Origin: Eublepharis macularius
Taxonomy: Eukaryota; Chordata; Lepidosauria; Squamata; Eublepharidae
DNA: 64,000 nucleotides
Reading direction: 5' to 3'
Assembly (NCBI RefSeq): GCF_028583425.1
Contig: NC_072796.1
Coordinates: forward strand, 124,097,464 to 124,161,463
The notes below the pieces were generated by a model that saw only the letters and a list, made by a program, of their open reading frames with translations, was not told the origin of the DNA and searched no databases. This document shows, one piece after another, positions 33,971 to 45,463 of the stretch. Every line of letters begins with the position of its first letter. Within the stretch, counting starts at the first letter, position 1. A program made the translations under genes and the position numbers.

Positions 33971-35150
33971 GCACAGCAGCTAATGTTCTTTCCCTCCTTG
34001 TCCCCCACGTGTCTTTCAACTGCAATGTGGCGAGCTGTGCATGTCCGGTAGGGCTTCCTAAATTCTCTTGAGATGCAGAGAACATTATTGAGCACATGAA
34101 ATCCGCTCCTTTCTGGGGAAGTTTTCAAGAAAAAATTGCACAGGGATGTTAGGACTGATGTGTATTGTTTGGAGTCATGTTGCTTTTTAGGTTTTGGTAT
34201 AGTCCGCTTGTTGTAGCTAACTCAATGGGATATTGCAGGGGTGAGCAGGGTAGCTATTGTGAAGAACTTTGGCACAGGGAAAGTCGTATAGAACTGATAA
34301 GAGATTAAATGATCTAATAATTAGGACTGGGCACTGTAATCGGCTTAATCGGTATATTGAACCATGAAGGCTTTAATGGCTTAACTGGTGGTGGCCAGTT
34401 TTAGTTGATGAGGCTGACAGTGAACTCCACCAGTTGTTTGAGGAAATTTCTGACTACTGTAAGATTATTATTACTCTGTTACCAGAACAGAGAATGAGAA
34501 ATATAGTTTTTCCTTTTGGCTACATGTAATAAAAAATGTTATCTTAGAAGCCCTTCATTTTTACAAAAAGGTGCTGTCTGTATGCAATACATGCACATTT
34601 AATTGGTTAACTGATTAAAAAGCTGATTAAGAACCAATGGCAACTCCTTTAATTAGCTCTAATAATAACAGTAATACTTGGTTCATGAAAGCACGCACAA
34701 AGAAAGGAGCCAAGCACGGCACATAGGCTGAGAGCCCCGGAAGGCCAGCTGCTATTCTCTGCACACTTAAGTTTTTATGAATAGGCTAAACTATTAATTT
34801 AGATTATGAGTGTGTATATAGGGTGTGAAGTGAAAGGAAGCAAAATGAGGCATGGAAAATAGTGGAGGGAGAGGAGGGGGGCAAGGAGGGGGCAGCCATG
34901 AATCAGCTTGGAACTTTATGGCTTTGAATTAACCAAATGAAACACAGCTTTTATTGCTGTTTCCAAAACTCACACATGGAAAGTCAAAGGCTGGCGCTCT
35001 TGGAATAGCCTAGGCTAGGTCTTTGGCTTGACACCACTAGCAGAGGAACCTGCATAATATGGCCTCTGGCAATGAGTGGCTTATTGGAAGGGCACTTCGG
35101 GCAAAGTAAATTAGCCTAAAGCAATGTTACCTGCAATGCCTACAGTGTGT

Positions 35151-35345
35151 TTCAGATGGGTAGCCGTGTTGGTCTGCAGTAGAAGAACAAAATTCAGTTC
35201 CACAAACGCCTTAAAGACCAACAAGATTTCCAAGGTATAAGCTTTCGTGAAATTTCCCTTTGGTATCTGATGAAGTGAACTTTGACTCTCGAAAGCTTCT
35301 GCCCTGGGAATCTTGTTGGTCTTTAAGGTGCTACTGGACTTGAAT
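35151..35345. mobile_element. Hairpin retroposon copy
   Basis: It starts tcagatgggtagccgtgttg and ends gtgctactggacttgaatct. The halves pair: agaccaacaagatttcc with ggaatcttgttggtct. The boundaries are approximate and no clear target duplication is visible. Confidence 0.7.
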
Positions 35346-35727
35346 CTTACCACGTGTTTGATTCTCTTCCCCCTCCTAGGACTTGTCCTGCTATGTCCTT
35401 GTACTCTAAAAGTAGGCCCATTCTTTACAACAGCTGCATTTTCTCTGATGTCTGCTATGAGAAGTACACAACATGTGATAGGATATGCTGGGATCTACCC
35501 TCCATTTCAGGTCGGGGACATGGGAAGAGATTTTGGAGTGGGGGAGTACAACAATGCCAACATGGATCAAGGCATGCTATCAGATATATTCAAAATGTAT
35601 TGTTTTTTGGTCAAAAGCTGTGTGCGTTGTACTATGTGTAACTTAGGAACCACAGCCATAGGGAGAAAGGGGCAGCTGGATTAGCAGAGTTATTACCCAG
35701 CTTGCTGTGATATCCCAGTGACCGTGG

Positions 35728-35965
35728 TGTGCATAAGAACATAAGAAGTACCCTGCTGTTGTATCAGATCAGAGGTCCATCTAGACCATTATTCTGTGTT
35801 ACACAATGGCTAACCAAGTGTCCTAGAAAGCCACGAACAGGGCAAAGAGGCTGAGGCCCTGATCTTGCTTCTGGCACTGGTACTCAGAGCTTTGCTGCCT
35901 CTGAACATGGAAGTTCCCTTTAGTCCTCATGACTAGTAGCCGCTGATAGACCTGCCCTCCATGAA
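35728..35965 (-). mobile_element. LINE 3'-end fragment, CR1/L2-like
   Basis: cataagaacataagaagtac then ctgttgtatcagatcagagg and gtccatctagaccattattc, the reverse of the tail at 8150. It runs into a second, CR1-like segment at 35970. Confidence 0.6.
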
Positions 35966-35969
35966 TTCA

Positions 35970-36490
35970 TCATAGTATCATAGGATTGAAGGGACCTCCA
36001 GGGTCATCTAGTCCAACCCCCTGCACAATGCAAGCAATTCACAACTGCCTCCCCCACACACACCCAGCGAGCCCTTCTCCATGCCCAGATGGCAAAAAAA
36101 ACCCAGGATCTCTGGAAAATTGCTACGTGACCCCAAGGTGGCGATTGGCATTACCCTGGGCATGTAAGATGGGCCACAAGAACTAAGCACTGATACAACC
36201 CCTTCTGCCCTCCCTCTCATGATCTACCTGGGTTCACAGAATCAGCACTGCTGATGGCCATCTAGCCTCTGCTTAAAGACCTCCAAAGAAGGAGAGCCCA
36301 CCACCTCCCAAGGAAGCCTGTTCCACTGAGGGACCGCACTGTCAGGAAGTTCTTCCTAATGTTTAGCCCCAAACTCTTTTGATTTAATTTCAACCTGTTG
36401 GTTCTGGTCCGAACCTTCTGGGGCAGCGGAAAACAATTCATCATCAAATCCCCTTTTAGAGTCCTCTGCGCTAGTGGCCATCGCTACATC
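35970..36490 (-). mobile_element. CR1-like LINE 3' end
   Basis: It begins catagtatcataggattgaa, then gggacctccagggtcatcta and gtccaaccccctgcac: the reverse of the CR1 3' end. It continues with gcttaaagacctccaaagaa and ttccactgagggaccgcact, ordered as in reptile and bird CR1 elements. It is degraded. Confidence 0.75.
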
Positions 36491-36830
36491 CTCTGGCAGT
36501 TTTAATTGCTCACTGAATAAAGTAGTACTTGATTTTGTTTGTCCTGAATCTCTTGCCCATCAATTTCATTGGGCAGCCTGCTGGGGCGAGGGAAGGAAGT
36601 GAAGGTCCATTGGACCCAATGCTGCACCTACTCATAGTGGAAGGAAAGAGAATGTACTGGGTTCAAATTTTTGCAAAATGTATGTAACACAGCACAGCCA
36701 CCAACAGCACTCTGAAGAGGAAGGCACTCTGAGGTTTCAAACCAGGCTCTCAGCCATTCTAGAGGATCGTTACACACAAACACCAATTGCTGAGTGTTTT
36801 TGTATTTGTGGAGCTTCAGTTCCTAAAGAT

Positions 36831-37103
36831 CTTATAATATAATAATATTTCATTTATATACCGCCTCATTTATATATATATTTATATATATATTTATCAG
36901 GACAATGCCACACTCAGAGTGGTTTACAAAGTGTGTTGTTATTATCCTCACAACATCCCCTGTGGGGTGTGTGGGGCTGAGAGAGCTCTGAGAGAGCGGG
37001 GACTGACCCAAGGTCACCCCAGCTGGCTTCAAGCAGAGGAGTGGGGATTGGGGAATCAAACCTGGCTCTCCAGATTAGAGTCCTGCCATTCTTAACCACA
37101 TTA
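36831..37103 (-). mobile_element. tRNA-derived SINE, minus strand
   Basis: The reverse of the family at 8560: cactcagagtggtttacaaa, cacaggggatgt complement, aggtcaccccagctggcttc and ggaatcaaacctggctctcc. It starts with an AT-rich tail at 36831. Confidence 0.8.
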
Positions 37104-37347
37104 TCTTTTGTTCTTCCTTCTGTATACAGAGCCCAGAAATAAATTGCTTGGGGGAAATCTTAGATTTTCCTCTCCAGTGGTGGAAAACCTAACCCCCCTT
37201 CTTTCTGATCAGGATCCGTTCATCTCTTACAAAGTTGCACAATTCACCCTGGCAGCTAAGAAAATCCAGGCTCAAGCTGAGCTTAATGGCTGAGACTCCT
37301 TCATCTGTGTATAACAAAGGTGCAAATGTGATTCTATGTCCTTTTAT

Positions 37348-37580
37348 CCAGAGGAGTTAGCCGTGTTAGTCTGTAGTAGCAAAATCAAAAAGAGTCCAGT
37401 AGCACCTTTAAGACTAACCAATTTTATTGTAGCATAAGCTTTCGAGAATCAAGTTCTCTTCGTCAGATGCATGATCCGAACTGTTCGGATCATGCATCTG
37501 ACGAAGAGAACTTGATTCTCGAAAGCTTATGCTACAATAAAATTGGTTAGTCTTAAAGGTGCTACTGGACTCTTTTTGAT
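37348..37580. mobile_element. Hairpin retroposon with a perfect 199-bp palindrome
   Basis: Flanked by TATGTCCTTTTAT at 37335-37347 and 37581-37593. From 37383 to 37581 the sequence is a perfect inverted repeat: 99-base arms around a single base at 37482. The centre reads gatccgaactgttcggatc. The outer left 35 bases (gaggagttagccgtgttagt...) are unpaired. Confidence 0.92.
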
Positions 37581-37704
37581 TATGTCCTTTTATGTTTTTT
37601 TATCATTATAGTTTTATCATCTATTCTTCATTTTTTAATTTATGTGTTTTATTTGCCCAGTTGCGATGGCCTTTGGCCACATGCAATAAACATGATTATG
37701 ATTC

Positions 37705-38140
37705 TGGAGGTAAAGGTAAAGGTAGTCAGTCCCCTGTGCAAGCACTGAGTCATTACTGACCCATGGGGGGACGTCGCATCACAACGTTTTCTTGGCAGAC
37801 TTTTGTTACAGGGTGGTTTGCCATTGCCTTCCCCAGTCATCTACACTTTACCCCCAGGAAACTGGGTACTCGTTTTACCAATCTTGGAAGGATGGAAGGC
37901 TGAGTCAACCTTGAGCTGGCTACCTGAATGGATGGAAGGCTGAGTCAACCTTGAGCCGGCGACCTGAACCCAGCTTCCACCAGGATCGAACTCAGGTCGT
38001 GAGCAGAGCTTGGGTTGCAGTACTGCAGCTTACCACTCTGCGCCATGGGGCAGGTGCTGGCAAATCATCTCTCCTTCTCACTTGTCTTGACAGCCCCTTG
38101 CTGGGGTTGCCATAAGTCAATTGCGACGTGATGGCGCATA
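37705..38140 (-). mobile_element. tRNA-derived SINE, minus strand
   Basis: On the minus strand tggcgcagagtggtaagctg resembles an A box and cctgagttcgatcctggt a B box. The body (gttgactcagccttccatcc...) is partly duplicated at 37885-37960. A second copy lies on the + strand at 42806. The end at 38140 is uncertain because other repeat sequence follows. Confidence 0.75.
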
Positions 38141-38472
38141 CAGATACGTGTAACAGCGCAGTCCTAAGCAGCTTTATGCTATTCTAGAAAGCAGAAAACT
38201 GTTTATTGCATGTGGCTGAAGGCCATCACAATAGAGCAATTAAAACACACAAAGCATGAGCTAAGAGCGACAGATGACAAAACTATAATGTTAAAAGTAC
38301 ATAGAAGTACATTAAAACGCATCGTGCCTTTATTATACACAGGTGAAGGAGTCTCAGCCAATAAGCATAGCTCAAGCCGGAGCTTTCTTAACTGCCAGGG
38401 TGGCCTGTGCTACTTTATGAGAGATGTGACTTGAGAAGGGGTAGCTGTTTAGATGGGGAGGGAAGTTGGCAT

Positions 38473-38668
38473 TGCAAAGCCCAGTCTTGTCAGATCTCAG
38501 AAGCTAAGCAGGATCAGTACTTGGATGGGGCAGGGGACCGGGGGGGGGGACCACCCAGGAAGACTCCGCAGAGAAAGGCAATGGGAAACCACCTCTGCTT
38601 CTCACTTGCCTTGAAAGCCCTTTGATGGGGTCGTCATAAGTCAGTCGGCACTTGATGGCGTGTACTTA
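38473..38668 (+). mobile_element. 5S rRNA-derived SINE
   Basis: tcagatctcagaagctaagc then aggatcagtacttggatggg is 5S-like. The tail is caatgggaaaccacctctgc and tgatggggtcgtcataagtc. A G-run interrupts the head. Confidence 0.85.
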
Positions 38669-39311
38669 TGTAACTGTTTAGGATTGCATTTGTAACATGA
38701 TTCACTGAAATGCATTATTTAAATGAAGTGGCTTTGGCACTCTGCATCATTTTCTTTTTCTGGAGGCTTTAGGATCTTATACCTCTGCACAGAATCATTT
38801 TGTGGGCGAGAGGTGGCTTTTCGTGACTTGAAAGAAACATTCTCCCCTTGGGCAGATAAACACATCTGAAATTGCTTGCAGGCGGCAAATACGGATAAGA
38901 AGGGAGTTATATAGATCTGTAGCAACTGAGGTGTAAAAGAGAATCGTTGCACTGCCTGGCATTGTTTTCCTGGCAATAACTTGCAAATCTGTGGCTTATG
39001 AAAGAGAATGAAGGATAAAATGATCGCATTGTTTAGCAGGTCAGTCTCTGCCTCGTCTCAGTGTGACGAATGCCTTCTTTAGGGGGAACAGGGGAGAGAC
39101 TTTTAATTTTTGTTAGGTGAGCACTTCCCCAAGTCTGCCAGTGCCCAGAAGCTGGCCGTTTCTTAGAAGATGGAAGGCCATGGACCTTGGTCTGATCTGG
39201 CCAAGCAGTCTTTACACTACTTGGCAACTTTATACTCTGCAATTTTTAAAAGTTTGCAACCTAAGCATGCACTCTAAAATGTTGTGTGTAAATCTGAGAA
39301 AGGTGTATGAC

Positions 39312-39571
39312 CAGGGCTTTTTTTCAGCAGGAACGCGGTGGAACGGAGTTCCGGAACCTCTTGAAAATGGTCACATGGCTGGTGGCCCCGCCCCCTGATC
39401 TCCAGACAGAGGGGAGCTTAGATTGCCCTCCGCGCCGCCAAGCAGCGTGGAGGGCAATCTAAACTCCCCTCTGTCTGGAGATCAGGGGGTGGGGCCACCA
39501 GCTATGTGACCATTTTCTCCGAGGGCAAGCCACTGAGTTCCACCACCTCTTTTCCCAGAAAAAAAGCCCTG
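39312..39571. mobile_element. hAT-type MITE, family A, exact TSD
   Basis: 260 bp, CAGGGCTTTTTTTC and complement at the ends, flanked by exact TGTATGAC (39304-39311 and 39572-39579). The arms exceed 100 bp. This copy fixes the ends of the family. Confidence 0.93.
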
Positions 39572-39857
39572 TGTATGACCAATACTGGAAGGCAGGAAAA
39601 AGATCCCGTCACTTAAGGAAAGGAGACATTGATTGTCGGATTGTGCAATAACCTATTGCATGTGCATGTGTAAAAGGAAGAAGGCAGACAGTAGACTTTT
39701 TCCGTCAGCATTGGCAAGCTGTAGAAAAAATTGGGATCGATTTGAATGATAGAAATGTTTCTTGTATGTTGCACCCATTGCTATAGAAAATGTGATTGTG
39801 ACGCACATCATAACATTGTCAGATGATCGGGATTGGCTGCACTTCTTTGTTAAGCAT

Positions 39858-40085
39858 GCTGTTTATTGCTTCGTATTTCTTTATCCCTCGCTTTTCTCTG
39901 CAAAGGGGGCCCGAAGCAGCTTACAGCATGGTTTTCGTCTTTGACAACAACTCTGTGAAATAGTTTAGGATGAGAGTGAGTGACTGGCCCAAGGTTACCC
40001 ATTGCAGGGTGGGGAGTCTCACCAGGCTCGCCCATAGCCTAGTCTGATACTGCTCTGTGCTGTCTCTGAGCCACTGAGCAGTTTG
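39858..40085 (-). mobile_element. Old tRNA/MIR-like SINE
   Basis: Contains gagtgagtgactggcccaag and gttacccattgcagggtggg, the reverse-orientation core of a MIR/CORE-like or reptile tRNA SINE. Left part ccctcgcttttctctgcaaa resembles its tail. Diverged. Confidence 0.5.
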
Positions 40086-40101
40086 TGCGCATGAGCTTGA
40101 T

Positions 40102-40519
40102 CAGGGCTCATTTTGAGGGGGAACACACAGGAATGCAGTTCCAGCAGTTCCCCAAAGAGGTCACATTGTCAGGTGGCCCTGCCCACCTGACTCTCAGCCA
40201 TTTTGGGCCCGTTTCGGGGCCGAATCGGCCCGGATTGGGCCTCTGACGGGTGGTGGATCACTCTCCTGCTCAGCAGTGGCCTGATCCTGACCATTTTTGT
40301 CCCCTTTTGGGCCATTTTCAGCCCTTTTGCCATTTTGGGCCCAATTTTGGCTCTGAATGGCCAGGATTGGGTCCAAAACAGCCAGGATAGGTGATGTCAG
40401 GGGGTGTGACAAATCAGTTATGCTAATGACACACTTCAGGTGATGTCAAGGGGCGTGGTATATGGTAATGAGTTATGCTAATAGGTTCCTCCAGCTCTTT
40501 TTCAACAAAATGCCCCCTG
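40102..40519 (-). mobile_element. hAT-type MITE, family B, reverse orientation
   Basis: Starts CAGGGCTCATTTTG and ends in AAATGCCCCCTG. The flanks AGCTTGAT and GGTTTGAT match at 6 of 8. The order of internal segments is as in the copy at 31976. Confidence 0.85.
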
Positions 40520-40893
40520 GGTTTGATCCAGAAAAAATACCGACTCAGCCCTGGAGGACAGTCTGAAGATGGGAGCAACAAGCATCACAAGCATATGAAC
40601 AGAACCTTATTAGAGTTAGTTTCCATGACCATTCTTCTGCATATCCACATAGATCCCTCCCCAAGTCTCAGTTGCACTCTTTTTGTGTGTACGTGTGTGT
40701 GTGTGAGAGAGAGAACACCTAATCAGGTGCGTGAGAACACACTTGCCTAAATTGTTTTTCAGAAGCACAAGAAAGCAATTGTGCACACCACCGTAAATCT
40801 TCTTAAACTTATAGCTTGAATGGGTAGCATACCAAATAGCAGCTGGTGCTTATGCAAAGGAGCCTATATATTGGTTTGCTAGATGCAGAGAAC

Positions 40894-41104
40894 AGAGCTG
40901 CTGTAGTATAGTGGTTAAGTGGTCAGGTTACCAGTCAGCACTCTGCTGGTTTGACTCCTACAACTGCCATGAACTCAACAGGTGGTCTTGAGTAAGCCAC
41001 TCCTCTCAGCCCCAGCTGTATGGTGAGGATTTTGTTCACCGCTCTGATTTGGGCACTAATCTGTCTAGAAGGGCTGTATATAAGCACACTGTTGTTATTC
41101 AGTC
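40894..41104 (+). mobile_element. tRNA-derived SINE
   Basis: agctgctgtagtatagtggt with ggttaagtggtcaggttacc (A-box region) and ctggtttgactcctac (B-box region), then a body with ggtcttgagtaagccactcc and a tail ending in gttgttattcagtc. Confidence 0.7.
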
Positions 41105-41395
41105 TGGGTGAGGGAAATCGGTGGCCACACAAGAGTCCACCATAGCTGAGAACAGAGTCCAGCTACTGAATTCAGGGCTTGTCCCTAACTTGCATGTTGA
41201 AGTCTTCCCTTCTGAAGTGGTGTGTGATAGTAATTACATTATAGCAGCAGCTTCTCGTGAGAAAGGACAACAGAACCATTTATCCTTAGCCTCATTTAAC
41301 TAATAAAAGATGCAGATGGAAAAATATAAACCAGTCTTTTGGCCAAGTTTTTCCCTCCTCCCATCTGTTCTGTTTTCTATTCTTTGCTTGAACAG

Positions 41396-41473
41396 GTTTA
41401 TCAGGAGAAAAAGGAGAGAGAGGTAACCCTGGTGTTGGAACACAAGGACCTAGAGGTCCCCCGGGCCCTGCAG
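41396..41473 (+). CDS. COL14A1: COL14A1 exon, COL1 triple helix
   Basis: A 78-bp exon, acceptor cttgaacag, donor GTAAAG, phase 1 at both ends. With the split codons it encodes G then [20 protein letters not shown] and PPGPA. GVG breaks the Gly-X-Y register; the human sequence has the same GNPGVGTQG as remembered. Such imperfections bend the helix and are conserved in FACIT COL1 domains. Confidence 0.95.
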
Positions 41474-42341
41474 GTAAAGTGTCCGGAGTGCTTCTATCTG
41501 TAGGTCAGTTTCACGTACATTACTACCACAGGGGTGTTTGCCTCAATTGCAAAATTCTTCCCATTCAAATTTCTCCTGGGAGCTTGAGGTTCTGTGTTAT
41601 TTGTAGAGAGGAGCCAATGTGTTGGTGATAAACTATTGCTTTGTTTTTGGTTTCTGCATTTTGTACAGCCCTCTGCACATGTGCCACAGGTATTGGTCAG
41701 GCTGTCTTTCCCTCACAGGTGACCAATGCGCACAAGAACATATGCCCCTTGAAAACATGGTGCAAATTTTTTACATCTAAATTTACCCGATTGCAGCAAA
41801 TTTTGCCCGTGCAAAATTTTAGAAAACCTCCATGTTGAACCAGAAAGCAGATGGAACAGAATGTAGGCTATGAAACAGAAATGGAATGAGAAAACCCACA
41901 TCCTTAAAAATGTACTGGGCTTGCAGCACTCAATACAGTAAATTGTGAGGGGGTGGCATGTTTACAAACAAGCGGGAAACATGCTTTAGGAGTTGTGATT
42001 GGGTCCACTTTATGCCTTTCTATTTCATATTTTATGAACCTTAAATTTGGCAAGCATGCTTCCATTGAGAAATGGTTGTACTTGTTAAACAACTGAAATT
42101 TTCTGAACAGGACTTCCTTCTAATAACACTAACCCAGAGCTAAATGGATTTCTCTGCTTTAGTTATGCAAGTGTATCCGTGCTGCTGCTTAAGTATATTG
42201 CCTAGGAATATGTATCTGCGAACACCTTGGGTCTCAGTGAGAAAGGTGGACAATAAAAGAGAAATTTGCTTCTGAGTGGAGCTTTACAGGTGAACACTTT
42301 AGAGATTTAGAGACATTTAACTGTTTTTTGGTTCCATGTAG
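41474..42341. other. COL14A1 intron
   Basis: An 868-bp intron from GTAAAG to ttccatgtag. I recognise no repeat or exon in it. Confidence 0.75.
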
Positions 42342-42497
42342 GATCTCCGGGTGAAAGTCGAACGGGGAGCCCAGGTCCTCCTGGCCCCCCAGGTCCAAGA
42401 GGGCCAGCTGGCCACACAGGTGTTCCCGGGCCACAGGGTGCATCAGGGCAGCCGGGATACTGTGACCCTTCTTCCTGTGCTGGCTATGGAACAGGAG
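42342..42497 (+). CDS. COL14A1: COL14A1 exon, end of COL1 and start of NC1
   Basis: A 156-bp exon, acceptor ttccatgtag, donor GTAAGT, phase 1 at both ends. It encodes [20 protein letters not shown], a helix with one interruption (GESRTG), then [16 protein letters not shown] and the NC1 start [13 protein letters not shown]. The CDPSSC pair at the COL1/NC1 boundary is the conserved FACIT cysteine pair that links the three chains. The donor can join either of two terminal exons (45464 or 47250). Confidence 0.96.
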
Positions 42498-42841
42498 GTA
42501 AGTAGGCCTTATCAGGTCATTTTTTTTTACTTATTCCAGTTCTCGCTTGCTTCTTGGCAGTGCCCTCATAGTTAATATTGCACTCATTTTTGTGGTGTGT
42601 TCAATTTTCATTGTAAAGATGGCCATTTCAGTGGTATGTATTGGGGGAGCAGTTAGCTTCTCTGCTTCTTTCCACTGCAGTATCTTGTGTGTCTCCCTAC
42701 AGCCACTTCTGAGGCTTAGGGGGTCAGAATGTTGTGCAAAGTGGTACAAGGGCGTCCACATTTTGGAAGGCAGCAATGACTGGAAAGGCAGCTTACCACT
42801 CTGCCCCCGGGGCGCACAGTGGTAAGCTGCAGTACTGCAGC

Positions 42842-43585
42842 CAATGTTCCCTCTAAGCTTTGCAGTGTTGTGAGCTAAAAATCTACTTTGTGAGCCAAAA
42901 CAACAACTTTTATTAAAGTTTTGAGTGCACCTCCTTTAAAAAAAAAATTACAATCAAAACAATTTAACGATAAAAGCCATTAGGTGAAAAGGCCACAAAA
43001 ATCAGAGTATACTTCTGTATAAAAATGGATATGTTCATGCTGATTACAAAGGGGTAGTTGTATTAGTCTGTTGTTACAAAATAAAGCAGACACACAATGG
43101 CACCTTAAAGACTAGCACGTTTATTTCAAGATGAGCTTTTGTGAGTCAATGCTTACTTCTTCAGACTCCTTCTGCACCAAGGCCAAGTTAAATGATGCCT
43201 TCACCATGGTGGCGGCTGAGATGCTACCTCCTCTCCTCTGCTCTCTGGGGCTGAGGGGATCCTAGCGATTTCAGGCTGCATGGGTCAGGCCAGACCTGAT
43301 CACTCAGCTCTGCTCTGTTCCCCAGCTAGAGAGCCAGCAGTGGCTGGAGGTGTTCTCTGGCACCACCCTGGGGGCCAAACCAGCCACATCCAGGAAGGGA
43401 GGAGAGAAGTGGGATGAGGCTCCATCCCTGCTCCATCCCTATAGGGCCCACCTGCAGATGCTGGCTGACTGGGAGGGCGGGGCCACCTGAAGGTTAGTAT
43501 CTGTGAGCTACATCTGAGAAGCTGTGAGCGGAGGAGTCAGAATCTGTGAGCGATTGCTCACGTGCTCACATTAGCGGGAACACTG
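42842..43585. mobile_element. hAT-type element, family D, exact TSD
   Basis: 744 bp, ends CAATGTTCCC and GGGAACACTG, flanked by exact ACTGCAGC (42834-42841 and 43586-43593). The subterminal left region has ttgtgagctaaaa and the right region has tgtgagctacatctgaga. It has no intact transposase frame. A hairpin-retroposon piece lies inside (about 43050-43168). Confidence 0.88.
43050..43168 (+). mobile_element. Hairpin retroposon fragment inside the hAT-type element
   Basis: gtagttgtattagtctgttg, then aatggcaccttaaagactag and gagcttttgtgagtcaatgc followed by ttacttcttcagact. It resembles the left half of the 35151 family. Approximate ends. Confidence 0.55.
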
Positions 43586-45463
43586 ACTGCAGCCCAAGCT
43601 CTGCTCATAACCTGAGTTCGATCCTGGCAGAAACTGGATTCAGGTAGCCAGCTCAAGATTGACTCAGCCTTCTGAGGTCGGTAAAATGAGTACTGTTTCC
43701 TGGGGGAAGGAAATGGCAAACCACCTCGTAAAAAAGTCTGCATGTGATGTCCCCCCCATGGGTCAGTAATGACTCGGTGTTTGCACAGGGGGACTACCTT
43801 TACCTTTTTAATGATTGGAAATTCCAAGTCTAGGTGCAGGAACTGAAAAACATTAGTCTGCCAGCCTATTCAAAGACAGATACCCACTTATGGGGATTGT
43901 GATGTGAATTATGCCTGTTTTTATATGTGGCATACCTCATCAACTATATTTACAAGTTAAGAAAGCAAACAAAAGTAAATAAACAAAGCCACACCATGGG
44001 GGAGGGGGGCAGTTCTTACATTATTTGAGCAGCATGGCTTATAGTTGTTTCCCATACTGTTCCAGACATATTTTGACATGTAGAAACTATGCAGGAGGTT
44101 CACCAGGCCATAATGGTGGCAAAGGATATTTGGGGTATTTTTGCAAGTCTTCTGAGATGGTTACCTCAACGCTTCCAACCAGTGGATTAATTTGCCATAG
44201 CTTTGATCTAAAAGGCTGCATGCGAGAAGCCCCAGGCACTGGGCTCTGATTGGCAGCAGGCAAGGTGGGGAGTGTAAATTGAGCTGCACTTCGAACAGCT
44301 GATAAGCACGAAACAGAGTATCTAACTGGGGCACCATAAGTGAACTATGACTTCACAGCACTTTCTACCAGCAACTGGTGCTACATTTACACAACCCTGA
44401 CTGCTGGACTGGGCAAGGGAATTGTGTGCCACAACCCATTTCCACATGAGTGTAGTCCCAGTAGGGTCAGAACTGACATCCAGTTTTCTCGTCCATATGG
44501 AAAAATAATGACAATTTGGTTTTGCTTCGTGACATTCAAAGGCCTTGTTACATCAGATATTTCATTTTATGTGCGTCATACTTTTGTGGCACTGTCATAT
44601 TGTCTGAATCATCCATCCCGTTGTACTTGCATGCCTTATTTGTGTAGTCTCTATCTCCCATTTATCTGCCTTGACGTTTTACATTTGTAGTTGACTCGGG
44701 GAAAAATAACTCCTTGCCCATCTTCCTTATTTGCGTGCTTCTAAATGTCATGAGAGCATGAAGGCCACTAACTAAATGTACCGTAATAACCTGAAGCAAC
44801 ATTGCCGTGAATGAGCGGAACATAATCTTTCAAAGAAAAGGTTGACTTCAAGTATGTTCATTGCATGGAGAACCTATAAGGAATAATGATTGTTCTAGAG
44901 CATCGTTTTGCAAACCGTATCCCTTGGAACCAAGAAATTTGTTGCTGAAGGATTTCTCTCTAGAACAGGAACCCTTGCGAGATGGCTTCACCCACTTCTA
45001 CCAGTTTCTTCCTGCAATGTGCAACCATATTGGGTGAAATCCAAAGTATACACTCAATTCACATGATGTCCAACAGCATCATGGGTACTCTGGGCCATCT
45101 CTCTTAATTTTCTGTATAAAATGGGAGTGCCGTGGCAGAGAAATTCATAAAGAAGAGTTTCTTGTGGGTAAGGAACATGTAAAACAGTGTTCTAGCACAT
45201 AGAAGCCATGCAGAAACTTGGCACATGGCACCTGGATCTTAAAATATTTGGGATGGCAAAGCATGAAAAACCTTAGCCTTGTAGTTATTAAATCCATAGC
45301 ATGACAGGCTTGGTTACTTCAAATGTAAGACGCAAGATTAACATATAGCTATGTCGGTCTATGAGACTTCCTTGTTTTACTGACCTGTATGTTTTTGTGT
45401 TCATCTGCTCCCATCCCTGTTCTCCTCTTTCCCCCCATACCTCATCCATTTTCAATTTTAAAG

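Larger units (their letters stand above)
25484..41395. other. Large COL14A1 intron, 15.9 kb
   Basis: The intron runs from GTAAGG to the acceptor cttgaacag. Repeats are listed separately. I see nothing I can name in 25500-27830, 28256-28870, 29898-30300, 30535-31030, 32895-33900, 33971-35140, 38670-39311 and 40530-40890. A degraded foldback with aatcggcttaatcgg-type motifs may lie at 34320-34680. The collagen frame joins directly across the intron, so no exon appears to be missing. Confidence 0.75.
42806..43826 (+). mobile_element. tRNA-derived SINE split by a hAT-type element
   Basis: The left piece (ggggcgcacagtggtaagct, A box) ends at 42841. The right piece (from 43586: actgcagcccaagctctgct, then cctgagttcgatcctggcag, B box) continues through tgactcagccttctgaggtc to gactacctttacctt. 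It is the + strand sibling of the element at 37705. A short inverted copy of its head lies just upstream (42788-42805). Confidence 0.8.

Noticed and set aside
39312..39571. MITE hairpins as microRNA genes
   Set aside because: The hairpins are transposon arms present in several copies; nothing shows a processed small RNA.
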